Assembly: GCA_015178975.1 (NCBI GenBank)
Contig: WHVD01000286.1
Location: forward strand, 1-64,000
DNA from: Hysterangium stoloniferum
Taxonomy: Eukaryota; Basidiomycota; Agaricomycetes; Hysterangiales; Hysterangiaceae
DNA length: 64,000 bases
Reading direction: 5' to 3'
A program made the position numbers and the translations under genes. Each line of letters begins with the position of its first letter. Positions within the stretch are counted from its first letter, which is position 1. The notes beneath the pieces were generated by a model. It worked only from the letters and a program-made list of their open reading frames with translations. It was not told where the DNA came from and made no database searches. Shown here in pieces: positions 22,922-33,855 of the stretch.

Positions 22922-23220
22922 TGACAAAAACTGGTAATGCTTATGCCTAAAACGTGGAAACACTACCAGATCGCATATCGGGCTGGACCACCTGCTTACA
23001 TTTTTCCTCTTATCGTACGAGCGCACTTTTCACCCATATGCCTATATATGTATGTGAGGCTATGGAGTAAAACCTCAGTCGTTTCCCTACAGCCCCACTA
23101 GGCAGCGACTGAGGTGAGTTTTTCTGCATGGACAGTCTTTCATATATACTAGCAAACTGATGTAGCTTAGTTTGGGCATCCGCTGCCCTTTTCTGTTCTA
23201 GCTCGGTTCAAATTTTGTCA
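22922..23220 (+). repeat. 5' LTR of the copia element (299 bp, with 57-bp insert)
   Basis: Begins TGACAAAAACTGG and ends AATTTTGTCA. A TATATA box lies at 23043-23048. Three of the four substitutions relative to the 3' LTR are CpG in the 3' LTR and TpG here. The extra 57 bp are at 23114-23170. Confidence 0.95.
23114..23170 (+). other. Intron-like 57-bp insert in the 5' LTR
   Basis: It begins GTGAGTTTTT, ends ATGTAGCTTAG and contains CTGAT about 15 nt before its end, like a branch site. Removing it restores exactly the 3' LTR sequence (GACTGAG|TTTGGG). None of the other six LTRs of this family in the window has it. Splicing ability is inferred from sequence only. Confidence 0.75.
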
Positions 23221-23240
23221 GGTTATGGGCCCCGCAGTCG
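23221..23240 (+). promoter_or_regulatory. Candidate primer-binding site region
   Basis: GGTTATGGGCCCCGCAGTCG follows the 5' LTR directly, where a copia primer-binding site is expected. I did not match it to a particular tRNA. Confidence 0.4.
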
Positions 23241-23311
23241 CATACTGATCTGCACAAAAAACAAATCCTTTCTGAACTGTCATACACGGACACTGACGAT
23301 TTTCTTTCGAA

Positions 23312-26300
23312 ATGTCAACCACTACCTCAACATGCCCTATCCTCACAGGCCCGAACAACTATCAAATCTGGAAAATCCAGATCATAGTTGAACTAAGAAA
23401 ACAAAAAGTACTTGGAACAGTCACTGGTGTAGATGCATGTCCAACAATCCCCAGTGGGGGGAAAATTGATCCTGAAGACGTGTGAAAGTGGAGGGAGAGA
23501 GATGAGAAGGCACATGGTATCATCCAAGAATATATATCAGATGCCATCTTGCTCAAAACACACCAACATGCGGAATCCAAGACTCTATTTGACGCTATTA
23601 TGTGCCTTTTTGAAACCTCAAACCTTTCCTCAGCATTCTATCTATACCAGGAGCTTCTCTCATCTACTTGGGATGGAGTGTCTGATCCCTCTAATTTCAT
23701 TGCAAAACTCCGTACCATTGAATCCCGACTGACCAGGATGAAGTTCACCGTCAACTCCAAAATCCTAGCATTTACCCTTCTAAACAGCCTACCCAAAACC
23801 CCCGAGTGGACCACATTCACATCTTCAGTAATCAACACCGTTGAACAACACAAGCTAACATTCGACACTGTAGAACTGCATGTAATGTCCAAGTATGCAC
23901 GACTTAATCCCACTGGAGTCTCAGACTCTGCCCTAAAAGCCAAAACTATAAAGTCGAGTGGCAGCAAATGGTGTGAGCATCATAAGCTATCTGGACATGA
24001 AACGAAGGACTGTATCTCCTACGAAAAATGGGTCGCATCCTTGCGAAAGGGAGGAAATGGGGCAAAGAAGACAAAGGATAAGGCAAATGTGACGGACACA
24101 GCCAAAGACCGTGAAGTATCAGAATCGGCCCACAGAACTACTGCATCTGTATCAAAAGACTTAATGGAACACATTCAAGCTTACCTCTTGTCTGAATGAG
24201 ATGTAAGAGAAGAAGGCAAGATTATCATCGACTCAGGTGCAACATCCCACATGACCCTACACCAGTCTTGGTTCTCTGAATACAAGCCAATACAGCCACC
24301 AAGGTCAGTAAAATTTGGAGACAATTCTGTAGTTTTCACAACTGGCATCGGAAGTGTGACTTTGCACACACTCGTTGGAAAACAACGCTATGAAATCATC
24401 TTGTCAAATGTGTTGCACATACCTGTTTTCTGCCTTACCTTATTATCAGTGAGTCGACTGGCCCATGCAGGTCTCAGCACCCTTTTTCCAGCCCAAACTC
24501 AAATGTGCGAAATACAAAAACACGGGAGGATTGTCATGATGGGCATACACAAATATAGTTTATATCATGCCAAAACCCACCATCCAAAGGCGATTGAGTC
24601 CGCACACACTACTGTGAGCATCAACGTCATGCATAGGCGAATGGGACACATTGCCACTGATCGTCTGAAACACATGGTAAGCGAAGGACAACTTCAGGGT
24701 GTAGAGTCCCTCACTGGGACCCCTGTTTTCTGCGAACCTTGCATTTTGGGGAAGATGAAGAAAATCCCATTCAAGTGCCAACCAGAAAAACGATCTACAA
24801 AACCACTGCAGATTGTTCACTCTGATGTTGGAGGTCCCATCAGCCCACTTTCACGAGAAGGTTTCAAGTATTGGATGGTGATAACTGATGATTTCACCCA
24901 CTTTCCATGGATATATTTCATGAAACAAAAAGGGGAAAGCTCCAAAATCTACAAACAGTGGAAAAGCGATGTTCAGGCATTATTCCGAACAGAAATACAG
25001 GAGGAGATTTTCACACCACTCTGCATAACTTACTTCCGAAGCGACAATGGTGGAGAGTACACAGGAAAACTGTTCAAAGACCAGTTGCGAGCTGATGGTG
25101 TTTTCTATGAAACGTCCAGTCCATACATGCCAGAACAAAATGGAATCGCTGAAAGAATGAATCAGACATTGGCTACCCTCGCGAATACTATGCTGGAGGA
25201 TTCAAAGTTACCCAAATCATTCTGGGCTGATGCTATGGCTACAGCAGCTTACATTACTGGCCGTAGTCCAACAAATGCGTTAAAAGGACAGACCCCATAC
25301 GAATTGTTGTTCAAACGTCGAGTGGACACTACATTTTTTCAACCTTTTGGATGCCTGGCGTACGCACATACACCAAAAGACCAATGTGAGGGAAAGTTTC
25401 GCCCCAATGCAAGTAAATGCATCCTCCTGGGTTACACTTATGGTCAAAAGGCATACAAGTTGTTGAACCTAAAGCGATGCACTATAATATCAAGCAGGCA
25501 TGTCATCTTTGATGAAAACGGATCACCTACAGACTCTGATATTGCACCCTGGATTTCCAATACATCTGCATGTCAGTGGGAGGGCTTGATTAAGGAAGGG
25601 GACTCACAGTTCCAAAATTCCCTTGAGGAGGATGAAAACAAGTCTGAACAAGCAAAAACACCCAATCTTGAGACAGTGGGAGGATAACTGCAACACCTAC
25701 CACATCAAATGGTAACGGTTTCGGTGCCCCCACCAGTGCACATTTCCACAGGCAATCAGATGGTTGAGCCCCAATTGCAAATGCCAGGGCCACAAATGCC
25801 TATAGGAGAGCTGCAGGATGAGTACCCCAACTCTACAATCCAAGCAGCACCAGAAATCCGACGTAGCTCACGTCAGCGAAAGCCTGCAGAGATAAACAAA
25901 AACTATCAGCGCACTTTGGATGAGGAAGCCGCACGAAAGCAGCCTACTCTGGAAAACCTCCTAGGAGACGATGCCTTTTTTGCTGGACTTACCAATACAA
26001 ATCCATCAAATATTGACCTACCAAACACCTTGAAAGAGGCTCTTGAATGTCCTGATAAGGAACTGTGGAAGTCTGCATTGGAAGAGGAACTGATGTCACT
26101 AAACTCAAACCAGGTTTACGAGATTGTCCCAATACCCAAGGGAGTCACGCCAATAACGTCAAAACCAGTTTTTCGAATAAAATTTGACGAATCCGGAAAG
26201 GCAACGCGGTACAAAGTTCGGATTGTAGCTCGGGGTTTCACACAACGTGAAGGTATCGATTACCAAGAGGTTTTTGCTCCAGTGGCAAACCTAGAATCAA

Positions 26301-27628
26301 TCCGAATCATATTAGCTTTGGCAGCGAAGTATAACTTGGAACTAGATCAAATGGACGTCACCACAGCATACTTAAATGGTGAACTAGAAGAAGAACTGTA
26401 CTTACTTCCTCCTGAAGGAGTAGAAATTGAACCTGGATACTGTTGGAGACTGAAACGTTCACTGTATGGTTTGAAACAGGCTGGTTGCACCTGGAACAAG
26501 ACTCTTGATCGAAAACTTCAGGAACTCGGTTTTACCAGACTAGATGCAGAAACATGCTTGTATGTTTACTGCAAGGGAGACCAAGTATGCTTTTTAGTCG
26601 TGTATGTAGATGACCTAATTTTAGCAGCAAGCTCACGGTCATTCATGGACTCCATTAAAACATCACTTTCCTCAACCTTCAAGATGAAAGATTTAGGAGA
26701 AGCGAAATTCATACTTGGGCTAGAAATTCAACAAAACCAATCAGCACGAAAAATAGCTTTGTCACAGTCACAGTATGTGTGCATGGTCCTTGAACGCACT
26801 GGCATGAAAGACTGCAAGCCAGTGTGGACACCACTGGCACGAAATTCCAAGTTAACTTCCGAAACTCCAAATTCAAATTCAAATGATCCCACCATACTCG
26901 AAATGACCATTGAAGGACGGCAAGTATCTTACCTAACTATAATTGGGTCTCTCATGTACGCCATGCTTGGCACATGGCCAGACTTAGCATACTCAGTTGG
27001 ATTACTGAGCTGCTTTAGTGCAGCACCAAAGGCATGTCATTGGGAGGCCGCTAAGAGGGTGCTTCAATACCTAAAAGCCACCACAGAACTTGAATTGACA
27101 TACGATGGATCAGATATATCACTCGATATGGATTTTCATTGTTACACAGATGCAGATTGATCCGGCGATACTGAAACATCTCGATCCACATCAGGCTATG
27201 TCTTCATCACAAACAGGGGAGCCATCTCTTGGGCCAGTAAACGCCAGTCAATGGTAGCACTGTCAAGCACCGAATCTGAATACATAGGGTTCAGTGTGGC
27301 GGGCCAGCACTTGCAATGGCTACGAAAGTTCTTTGAAGAAATCGGTTATCCACAAGCTCAACCTACTGATGTACACTGCGATAACCAGGCAGCAATTATC
27401 CTTTGTAAAGACCCACAGTTCCGAGCCCCCACAAAACACATTCAGCGAAAATACCATCACATACGTGACGATTTGGTGGCCAAAGGAGAAGCCATAGTAA
27501 GCTATGTGTGCACCGCAGACATGGTGGCTGACATTCTGACAAAACCTTTATCTCACGAGCAACACTGGAAATTTACAAAAGCTATGGGATTGCAACTACG
27601 CTCGAGTGGGAGTGACAAAAACCGGTAA
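23312..27628 (+). pseudogene. Copia Gag-Pol polyprotein, one frame with four stop codons
   Basis: Starting at the first in-frame ATG (23312, 91 nt after the LTR), one frame of 1438 codons runs to TAA at 27626-27628, inside the 3' LTR. It is broken only by TGA 23483, TGA 24197, TAA 25685 and TGA 27158; there are no frameshifts. Domains: gag (UBN2-like) with a zinc-knuckle variant WCEHHKLSGHETKDC near codon 222; protease IIIDSGATSHM at codons 304-314; integrase zinc finger (HRRMGH...FCEPC) near codons 441-483; integrase catalytic D505, D578, E614; RT with YVDD at codons 1098-1101; RNase H with TDAD before the last stop (the expected next residue Trp is TGA), then ALSSTESEY and CDNQAAI. Catalytic motifs are all present, so only the stops make it inactive. 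Confidence 0.93.
27604..27612 (+). promoter_or_regulatory. Polypurine tract of the copia element
   Basis: GAGTGGGAG sits directly before the 3' LTR, the usual position of the plus-strand primer. Confidence 0.65.
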
Positions 27629-27854
27629 TGCTTACGCCTAAAACGTGGAAACACTACCAGATCGCATATCGGGCTGGACCACCCGCTTACAGTTTTCCTC
27701 TTATCGTACGAGCGCACTTTTCACCCATATGCCTATATATGTATGTGAGGCTATGGAGTAAAACCTCAGTCGTTTCCCTACAGCCCCACTAGGCAGCGAC
27801 TGAGTTTGGGCATCCGCTGCCCTTTTCTGTTCTAGCTCGGTTCAAATTTTGTCA
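27613..27854 (+). repeat. 3' LTR of the copia element (242 bp)
   Basis: Begins TGACAAAAACCGG and ends AATTTTGTCA. The polyprotein frame stops 16 nt inside it. It has no 57-bp insert. Confidence 0.95.
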
Positions 27855-28429
27855 AGTCACACTGCTTGCTCAGGGTCACACTGCCTGCCACAAGGGTTGC
27901 CACGCAGCATGATTAAGCCTGCGCAGATGGGTGTCCGCTAAGATCTGCCCAGACGTTGGCAGCCTACAGTTCCTTACCGACAGGGCCACCGACCCATAGG
28001 ATTTCCGTTTTGGTTGACGCGTTTAATTTATGCTATTGAAACTGACTAACATTTTTTCTTTATTTCTGTACTTTAGCAATTCTTATCGCGGGTCGCCTTC
28101 GATAACGAGTTCCAAAGCCTAAGCCTTCCCAAACACTGCACCAGGACGGCCGAGCAAGTCAATATCTGAAAGTCCCGTCGCAGTCACAGCACCTGCTCAT
28201 AGTGGACAGCCAGATGCTCTTTCGTTCAACCAGCGTGTCTCGTCGAAACCCGCGTAAAGTCCAGAGAAGGAGAATAAGAGAGAGATGGAACAGATCCGAC
28301 AGAGGTACAGGCATGCCATTTGCCTTTAATATCTAGGGGAAGCATCACAGTTGCCACAACCGCCTACGGGTGTTGAAAACCAGAAGCTGTTCCACTGAAC
28401 GGGATCGTAAGCCTCCGCCCCAGGATTCT
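27855..28429. repeat. Repeat block D8
   Basis: This is the right part of the D copy split by the copia element: GTCACACTGC minisatellite-like units, then the D frames (PLNGIVSLRPRILHLSLNRQ on the plus strand near 28395-28455). It matches 34370-34985. Confidence 0.5.
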
Positions 28430-28953
28430 GCACCTTTCCCTCAATCGCCAAAGCAATCAGTCCCATCGACATTCGGGGGCAAGCGGGCGGCGAGGCTGCG
28501 AATGAGACGATGCATGAGGAGGGAATGCTACACAGTGCGAGGAGGAGGATGATGACCGGCTTGTTGGAGGGGATTGGTACGTTAGGGTTTGGAAGGGGGG
28601 CTGCCCGGTGGACGGGCGAGGTACTAACTGGATTCATCTGATATTCCGCCGTCATTCACTGGCCGGCCCGTAATGAGCCCACGCAGCCCCCGAATCATCT
28701 CAAACGCCCCCAAAACGCTACCCAGTGCATTCCGCAGCAGCCCAAACTGCTCCGCCACACCTACCATAGCGAAGAACGACGAATGTGTAGCCATATACAT
28801 CCTTTCGAGCATCTGGGAAAAACATCCGAATGTCTGCACTATGGTCGGAATGAGCGCTAATGTGTGTCGTTGCATATAACTGATGTGTGAGTGTGGGGTT
28901 ATTCGGAACGATGGGTGGCTGAATCCACTCGACGTATGTGCTTGTGGGCCCAA
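28430..28953 (-). pseudogene. PEX13 (peroxin-13) fragment, membrane part
   Basis: The minus strand reads YMATHSSFFAMVGVAEQFGL and LRNALGSVLGAFEMIRGLRG, the strongly conserved central region of peroxin-13, a peroxisomal membrane docking protein for matrix protein import. It is followed, after a frameshift at GRP, by a hydrophobic segment KPVIILLLALCSIP and, one base out of frame, MHRLIRSLAARLPP. This is the order found in PEX13. The fragment then runs into block D/E sequence (GLIALAIEGKVQNP) instead of the SH3 domain. Copies lie at 34990 and 48300. It is a truncated, frameshifted pseudogene. Confidence 0.85.
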
Positions 28954-29350
28954 ATCAAGCTCGGCATCTTCGACTTCATTTCCTTCCTATCCACAGTCAT
29001 TATCATCTGTCGGTCTTCCCTTTCTTCCCAACGGTCTTCGTACAACTACCATCCACGGTAGTAGTTGCGCTTTTCACACCCATCGCGTTATTGATAGGCT
29101 CCATATCGGATGACGTCGTCTTACTCTCCCACTCTCCCAATCTCGCTAAACCCAAACTTGTCCGTTCAAAGTCCGCGACGATGTCTATTTCCACGAACAT
29201 CGTGGAGCAATCGCTGACCCAGTGTTGCTTGCGAGCTAGCTGATAGAGCTTGTACGTCGAGGCATTACAACAGGCTGGATCGATTGTAATGGTGTATGTG
29301 GTGGCGGCGTGAACAACGCCTCACCCAATCAACTTCCGAACGAGCAAGTC
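28954..29350 (+). repeat. Repeat block E, copy leading into the PEX13 SH3 piece
   Basis: The plus strand is open as VVVALFTPIALLIGSISDD and SATMSISTNIVEQSLTQCCL, then YVEALQQAGSI. It is the inverted relative of 10485 and 39436. The first part of the module is shared with the 5' PEX13 flank. Confidence 0.4.
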
Positions 29351-29359
29351 ATTGACTGT

Positions 29360-29589
29360 AGTAAGCTTGTGTTTTCAAGGGCTGGTTTTGCATTCAATAC
29401 AAAAGACCACGTGGAGGTGGGCGTTGCGTGCAGGGGAGAGGGTGGCTATTTTGGGGACTGACGATCCTGTTCTGCGTTGAGGGTGTGTGGTGGAGACGGA
29501 GAACAAGGAATGGGAGGGAGGGTTGGTTCCCGAGAGATCATGTACAAGTGTTGACTGCAGAGGAGGCCGAGACTAAAAAGGTTGAGTGA
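29360..29589 (+). pseudogene. PEX13 C-terminal SH3 domain fragment
   Basis: The plus strand reads SKLVFSRAGFAFNTKDHVEV, then GERVAILGTDDP in a second frame, then VWWRRRTRNGREGWFPRDHV and a TGA at 29587. The WW, the RNGREGWFP and the terminal VQVL pattern fit an SH3 domain, and the opening SKLVF-RA fits the PEX13 SH3 boundary. Two frame changes break it. It is on the opposite strand to the membrane part 400 bp away, so the gene was split and one half inverted. Confidence 0.75.
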
Positions 29590-29752
29590 TATAGCAATGG
29601 ACTGTGTGTCATGTATTATATCCGTGTGTCATCCGTCGCTTTTGCGTCTTATATCTCTCCTGAATTCCATTATATTTTTATGATCCTGAGAGCTTATTAA
29701 TCACTTTGAAGCATTGGAATCGACTGAAAATTGTACCACTTAGAGGACTGAT
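29590..29752. other. Short AT-rich spacer
   Basis: It follows the SH3 stop codon and may be 3' untranslated sequence. CTGAT at 29748-29752 is a target duplication. Confidence 0.35.
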
Positions 29753-30037
29753 TGTAAGCCTGGCGCCCCAGTCTTACGCTTTCACTCATTGTTCCCGTTA
29801 TGTGTTCGCTCTTTGTTATGCGTTCACTCTTTGTTATGTGTTCCCTTTGTTCTTTGTTTCCTTTGTTCCCCTCTTTTGTTCTATTGCCACATTACCATGA
29901 CTTATATAGCCCAGGATGTTTCCCTTCTCTCCAGACACCGTAGCTATACTTCCTGTATCCAGTCCTGTTCCAGACTATACACCGTGGTCCTGTCAACTCG
30001 TGTGACCGCCAGTGATCCCATTGACAATGGGATTCCA
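29753..30037 (+). repeat. Solo LTR, TGTAATCC family, with TSD CTGAT
   Basis: Starts TGTAAGCCTGG and ends GGGATTCCA. CTGAT is duplicated at 29748-29752 and 30038-30042. It matches 53394-53609 at both ends (ACCGTGGTCCTGTCAACT-GTGTGACCGCC). Its middle holds a short TTCCCTTTGTT-type repeat not found in the other two. Confidence 0.85.
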
Positions 30038-30369
30038 CTGATGATGTTGAAGTTGCACATATTAGGTCCTTTCCCTCAACTTCTGCTTTCAGGCTGCTCA
30101 AAAATGGGTCACGCCCCACTTATATCGTTCAAGCCATGATAAATTGAGTTTTATAGCTCATGTACATTCTCCCTGAGTGCAATTAATGGACTCTTACCGA
30201 CCATATATTTTTCCTGAAGAAGTAATTATCATCTCTCATTAGGATTGAGTTGTTTCTTCGCTCATTTCCAATGTTAAGCATAACGTGAGTAATAAGCATC
30301 CAACAGTACTTGCATAAATGATGAAAGATATTCCAGGGAATAATCTGTCGTTAGACTCCTAGACATAAC
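30038..30369. repeat. Shard of block X
   Basis: 30130-30290 matches 56445-56630 (CATGATAAATTGAGTTTTAT, CATCTCTCATT) and, inverted, part of the 12.2-kb X block. No coding sequence is seen. Confidence 0.4.
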
Positions 30370-31095
30370 GGGGAGATTGCAGATTTTGACGGGGTTAGGG
30401 ATAGCGATAACTTGAGAGATATGGGTAGTGATAATGTGAGTAATATGGGTCATGAGAATATGGAAAATATGGACAGTGATAAATCCGAAAATATGACATA
30501 ATTGAAGTTCCTCAGATCATGATGTCCGTGTAAATGAAATGGGGGAACAAGGTCAATTTAATAAAGAACAGAGGGTGGGCTTCCAGCCAAGAGCCTGCCG
30601 TAATTACCTTTCATGTGGGTTCATCATAAGCGTTCTTGCTTCTCCTTTTCTGTCATGACTTTTAATCGAAGTATAGCCCATTTTATTTCTTTTTTCATAA
30701 AAGGAATGAAAGAGCCGGAGGATGGCGGAACCCAACTCGACCGCACGGCTCGGTACGTCGGCAGAAGGATGGAAAGAAAAGGTTCTCTTACAGATGTTTT
30801 CATGAACGCGAAGTTCTAAGTCCCTTGTCGATATACACAGAAATTTCAGATGAAGAGACCAGACCCGTGTTGTACATACTTCACAGCCTTTTTCTTTTTC
30901 AGTTTATTTATTATAATTAATGTATTATTGTCTGCATTTACACTTGTCATAATGCTATGTTTTGACCTCGGCGTTTAATACTTGTGGGATGCGGGGGCAG
31001 TGACTTAGTAGACCAGTGTTATTTGGCAATTTGAACTACATTCAAAGCGGTGTCTCACACACATAGAAAAAGCTTGAGGAACCTTGTCAACGATT
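30370..31095 (+). repeat. Block C upstream of A6
   Basis: Same block as at 15100, inverted with its gene. It begins near a purine-rich ACGGGG-TTAGGGATAG, like the polypurine tract expected before a 3' LTR, and ends about 50 bp before the A6 start codon. Confidence 0.5.
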
Positions 31096-31143
31096 CCCTT
31101 TCCATTCTTGTGACACGCCTCTTGTCTATATCTCACGTGTCCC

Positions 31144-33855
31144 ATGTCTGACCAGAAGGTAGTACCTAGTCACCCTGACCATGTCGAAGAACTACCCAGA
31201 GTGATCTCGCCTGTTGCCCTGGAATCTCAACGGATCGCAGTCCTCGAAAGTCATTTTCAAGATATACTCCAGAGACTGTGGGCGTGTAATAGAGAGGGTC
31301 ACGGCCTCTGTTACCACAGAACAGGTCGTGACGAGCATGTACCGATCAACAAGGACGCGCTTGATTCATGTGTTCAGCAAATTGTATGTTAATCTTTTGT
31401 TTCGAGGATCGACTTCAACCTGTCGAACTTTTTTTTTTCCGTTTAGTGCCGTGGTTGTGCAGCTTGCATAGAACCGCCCCAAGGCTTACTGGAATCGTCA
31501 GGGATGGAGGAAGGCATGTCCCACTTTGAACGAGATGCCATGACGATGTGGTTCGCACCCCGTTATTGTTAATCGAACGGACGTTGAAGTCGGCCCCGGT
31601 TACTTTTGTGGTCTGGCACTAGAGCGGATCGGGACGAAGCTACTGTACGGACCCAAGATGTCCATTGTGATTGGAAAGTGCTTGTGCTACACGCGACGTG
31701 TGGAGGAGTACCAAAGAGTTGCCGAAATGGTCGTGTTCGCTCCCGAGGAATTGACGACGACTGGGCTGCTTGACGAACGGCTGACTGTGCGGCAATTGAG
31801 CAGAATGGTTCAAGAGGGGGTGTATCTCTTGAGGCATGTACGCTTCTGATGATGGCCATTCATTGCATGCTGAAATCATTTGAATGAAGACCATCTTACC
31901 CGCGTAAAATCCGATATCGGGCGAGTCGCCTTCTTACGAATATCTATACCGCCTGTAGATCCCTGCTTGGGACTAGCGAAGAAGCGAGGATCGGTAGAGT
32001 CATAGTAGTGATGGCGCGTGTAATGGATCTCATGGCGTTTTTCGACGATTCGCCAGCTAAAGTGGTTCCTATGCTCTACACTGCCCTGGTCGGGTCGCAA
32101 CTTCCTGGGGACTGCTATGCTGTCGTCTCGATATTCATATCACACCTTGGCGAATACCTCTGTAGTTTGTCGACTGCCAGACTCCCCACTTTAGAAAATT
32201 CAATTATTACTGCTTCGTTCTCCTGCATTATTAGGGAGGTGCATGATGGACGGGGCCTGTCACATGAGGACCTCAATGTCATTAAAATGAGAGAAACGCT
32301 ATGAATAGTTGGGTGGAACCCGTTATTCGTAATACAACGGGAGTCGAAATCGGCCCAAGTTACCTTTGTGGTCTAGCAATGGAGCGGCTCGGGACGGAGG
32401 TACTGCACGGCATCACCATATCCATCTTGGTTTTACGGTGCTTCTTCAACACGCGCCGTGTGGAGGAGTACCAAAGAATTGCCCAAAGGCTCATGTACAC
32501 ACGCGAGGAAATGACGACGACTAGGCTGCTTAACAAACAGCTAAATGTGCGGCAATTGAGCAGAATCGTTAAAGAGGGGGTGGATCTCTTGAGGCATGTT
32601 CGCATCTGATGAAGGCCATTGATGGCATGCTGAAATTACTTTTAATGAAGACCATCTTGCCCGCGTAAAATCCGATATCGGGCGAAATGGCTTCTTCTGA
32701 ACACCTATACCGCCTTTACATCACGTTGTGGTACTAGCGAAGAAGCGAAGATTGGCAGAGTCATAGTACGGATGGCGAATGTAATTTATTTCACGCAGGG
32801 TATTGAGGATGCGCCGGGGAAAATGGTTCCTGTGCTCTTCACTGCCCTGGCCCGGTCGCAACTTCCTGGTGACTGCTATGTTCTCGCCTCGATATTCATA
32901 TCACACCTTGGCGAATATCTCTGTAGCCAAACGGCTGCCACCATCACCAGTTTACAATATTCTATTATTACTACCCGGTTCTGCCGCATTATTGAAGAGG
33001 TGCATGACGCACAGCGCCTGTCACATGAGGACCTCATTGTTATTAAAAACTATTTCAAATTTTGGATGATGTCGTACGTTTTACCGTTGCTGTTTTTGAA
33101 GAATGGTCGAAATGGGAAATATGCAGATACGATCGAAACCAACCTGGATACATGAAACTGACTTTCCCGCAACTAGCGATTTTCTCTTGCTGTTTCACAC
33201 AGGCTCCTTGGCTCCGGAGCATTTATGGAACTCTATTAAATATCACGCTTGACGTTTTACAGACCAAGATCGATTCATTTGCGTGTGCCGACTCTTCTCG
33301 CTACATCGCTTATAAATGCATTATAAATGAACGATGGATTATTTAAGGGTGGCATTGCTGGCAGAAAACATTGATCGAATTAATATCATTGTTTCCACCG
33401 GGGTTAAGATGCTGCAGTGAGTGCACAGTTGCACCATCGCAGACCGGTCGTCTCAAAATGATTCGGCTATCAGAATACTAATTCAGCGCCCGAAAGCAGA
33501 CACTTCAGTGTTTGATGGCGCCTCGAGGCTAATAAGGGGCTCATCGTCGTTAATTTCACAATCTCTAGAACCCGAAATTGTGTGCACGGCAGTGCGAGCG
33601 GATAGCCCAATCCCTGCTTTCCACGGGTTCCTGGCCTTTTTTGAGAGGATTGTCTATGTGCCCAAGGAGGAGAGTTTGGCGATGAGCCTGAGTTTTTTGA
33701 TGAACGACGTACATTCCCTCCTCTGTCTGCTTGCGAGTCCGTTTGTAGGTTTCTCTCCCAAGTTCCAACACAGACTACGTATCCCTTTTGAAGAGGCACG
33801 GACGGCTGTTTGCCTAGACTGTTACATATGGCTAACATATTTTTTCATTACCTGA
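31144..33855 (+). pseudogene. A-family copy A6, best preserved, with exons 2-3 duplicated
   Basis: Exon 1 is 31144-31383 (80 codons, MSDQKVVPSHPDHVEE to SCVQQI). Intron 1 is 31384-31446. Exon 2a runs from 31447, with an extra C near 31560 that shifts the frame. Intron 2 is 31834-31889 (GC donor). Exon 3a is 31890-32289, open throughout. A second exon 2 (2b, about 32290-32593), a second GC-AG intron (32594-32650) and a second exon 3 (32651-33073, open) follow. Intron 3 is 33074-33126, exon 4 33127-33416 (frameshift near 33330), intron 4 33417-33473, and exon 5 33474-33855, ending in TGA. All exon phases fit once these introns are removed. The repeated exons show an unequal recombination between paralogues. 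Function is unknown. Confidence 0.82.

Larger units (their letters stand above)
22922..27854 (+). mobile_element. Full-length Ty1/copia LTR retrotransposon
   Basis: The element has two LTRs with TGACAAAA...TTTTGTCA ends, one long gag-protease-integrase-RT-RNase H frame in copia order (integrase before RT), a purine-rich tract before the 3' LTR and a likely target duplication (GGTCA 22917-22921, AGTCA 27855-27859, one mismatch). Outside the 57-bp insert the LTRs differ at 4 of 242 positions, so insertion was fairly recent. It inserted into a block D copy. It is on the plus strand. Five old solo LTRs of the same family lie elsewhere in the window. Confidence 0.97.

Noticed and set aside
23200-23220. 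tRNA-like B box (GGTTCAAAT) near the LTR end
   Set aside because: No A box at proper distance and no cloverleaf; it is the conserved LTR terminus.
24251-25687. Treating the copia protease/integrase and RT segments as separate genes
   Set aside because: They are one frame interrupted by point stops, with no internal starts or spacing typical of separate genes.
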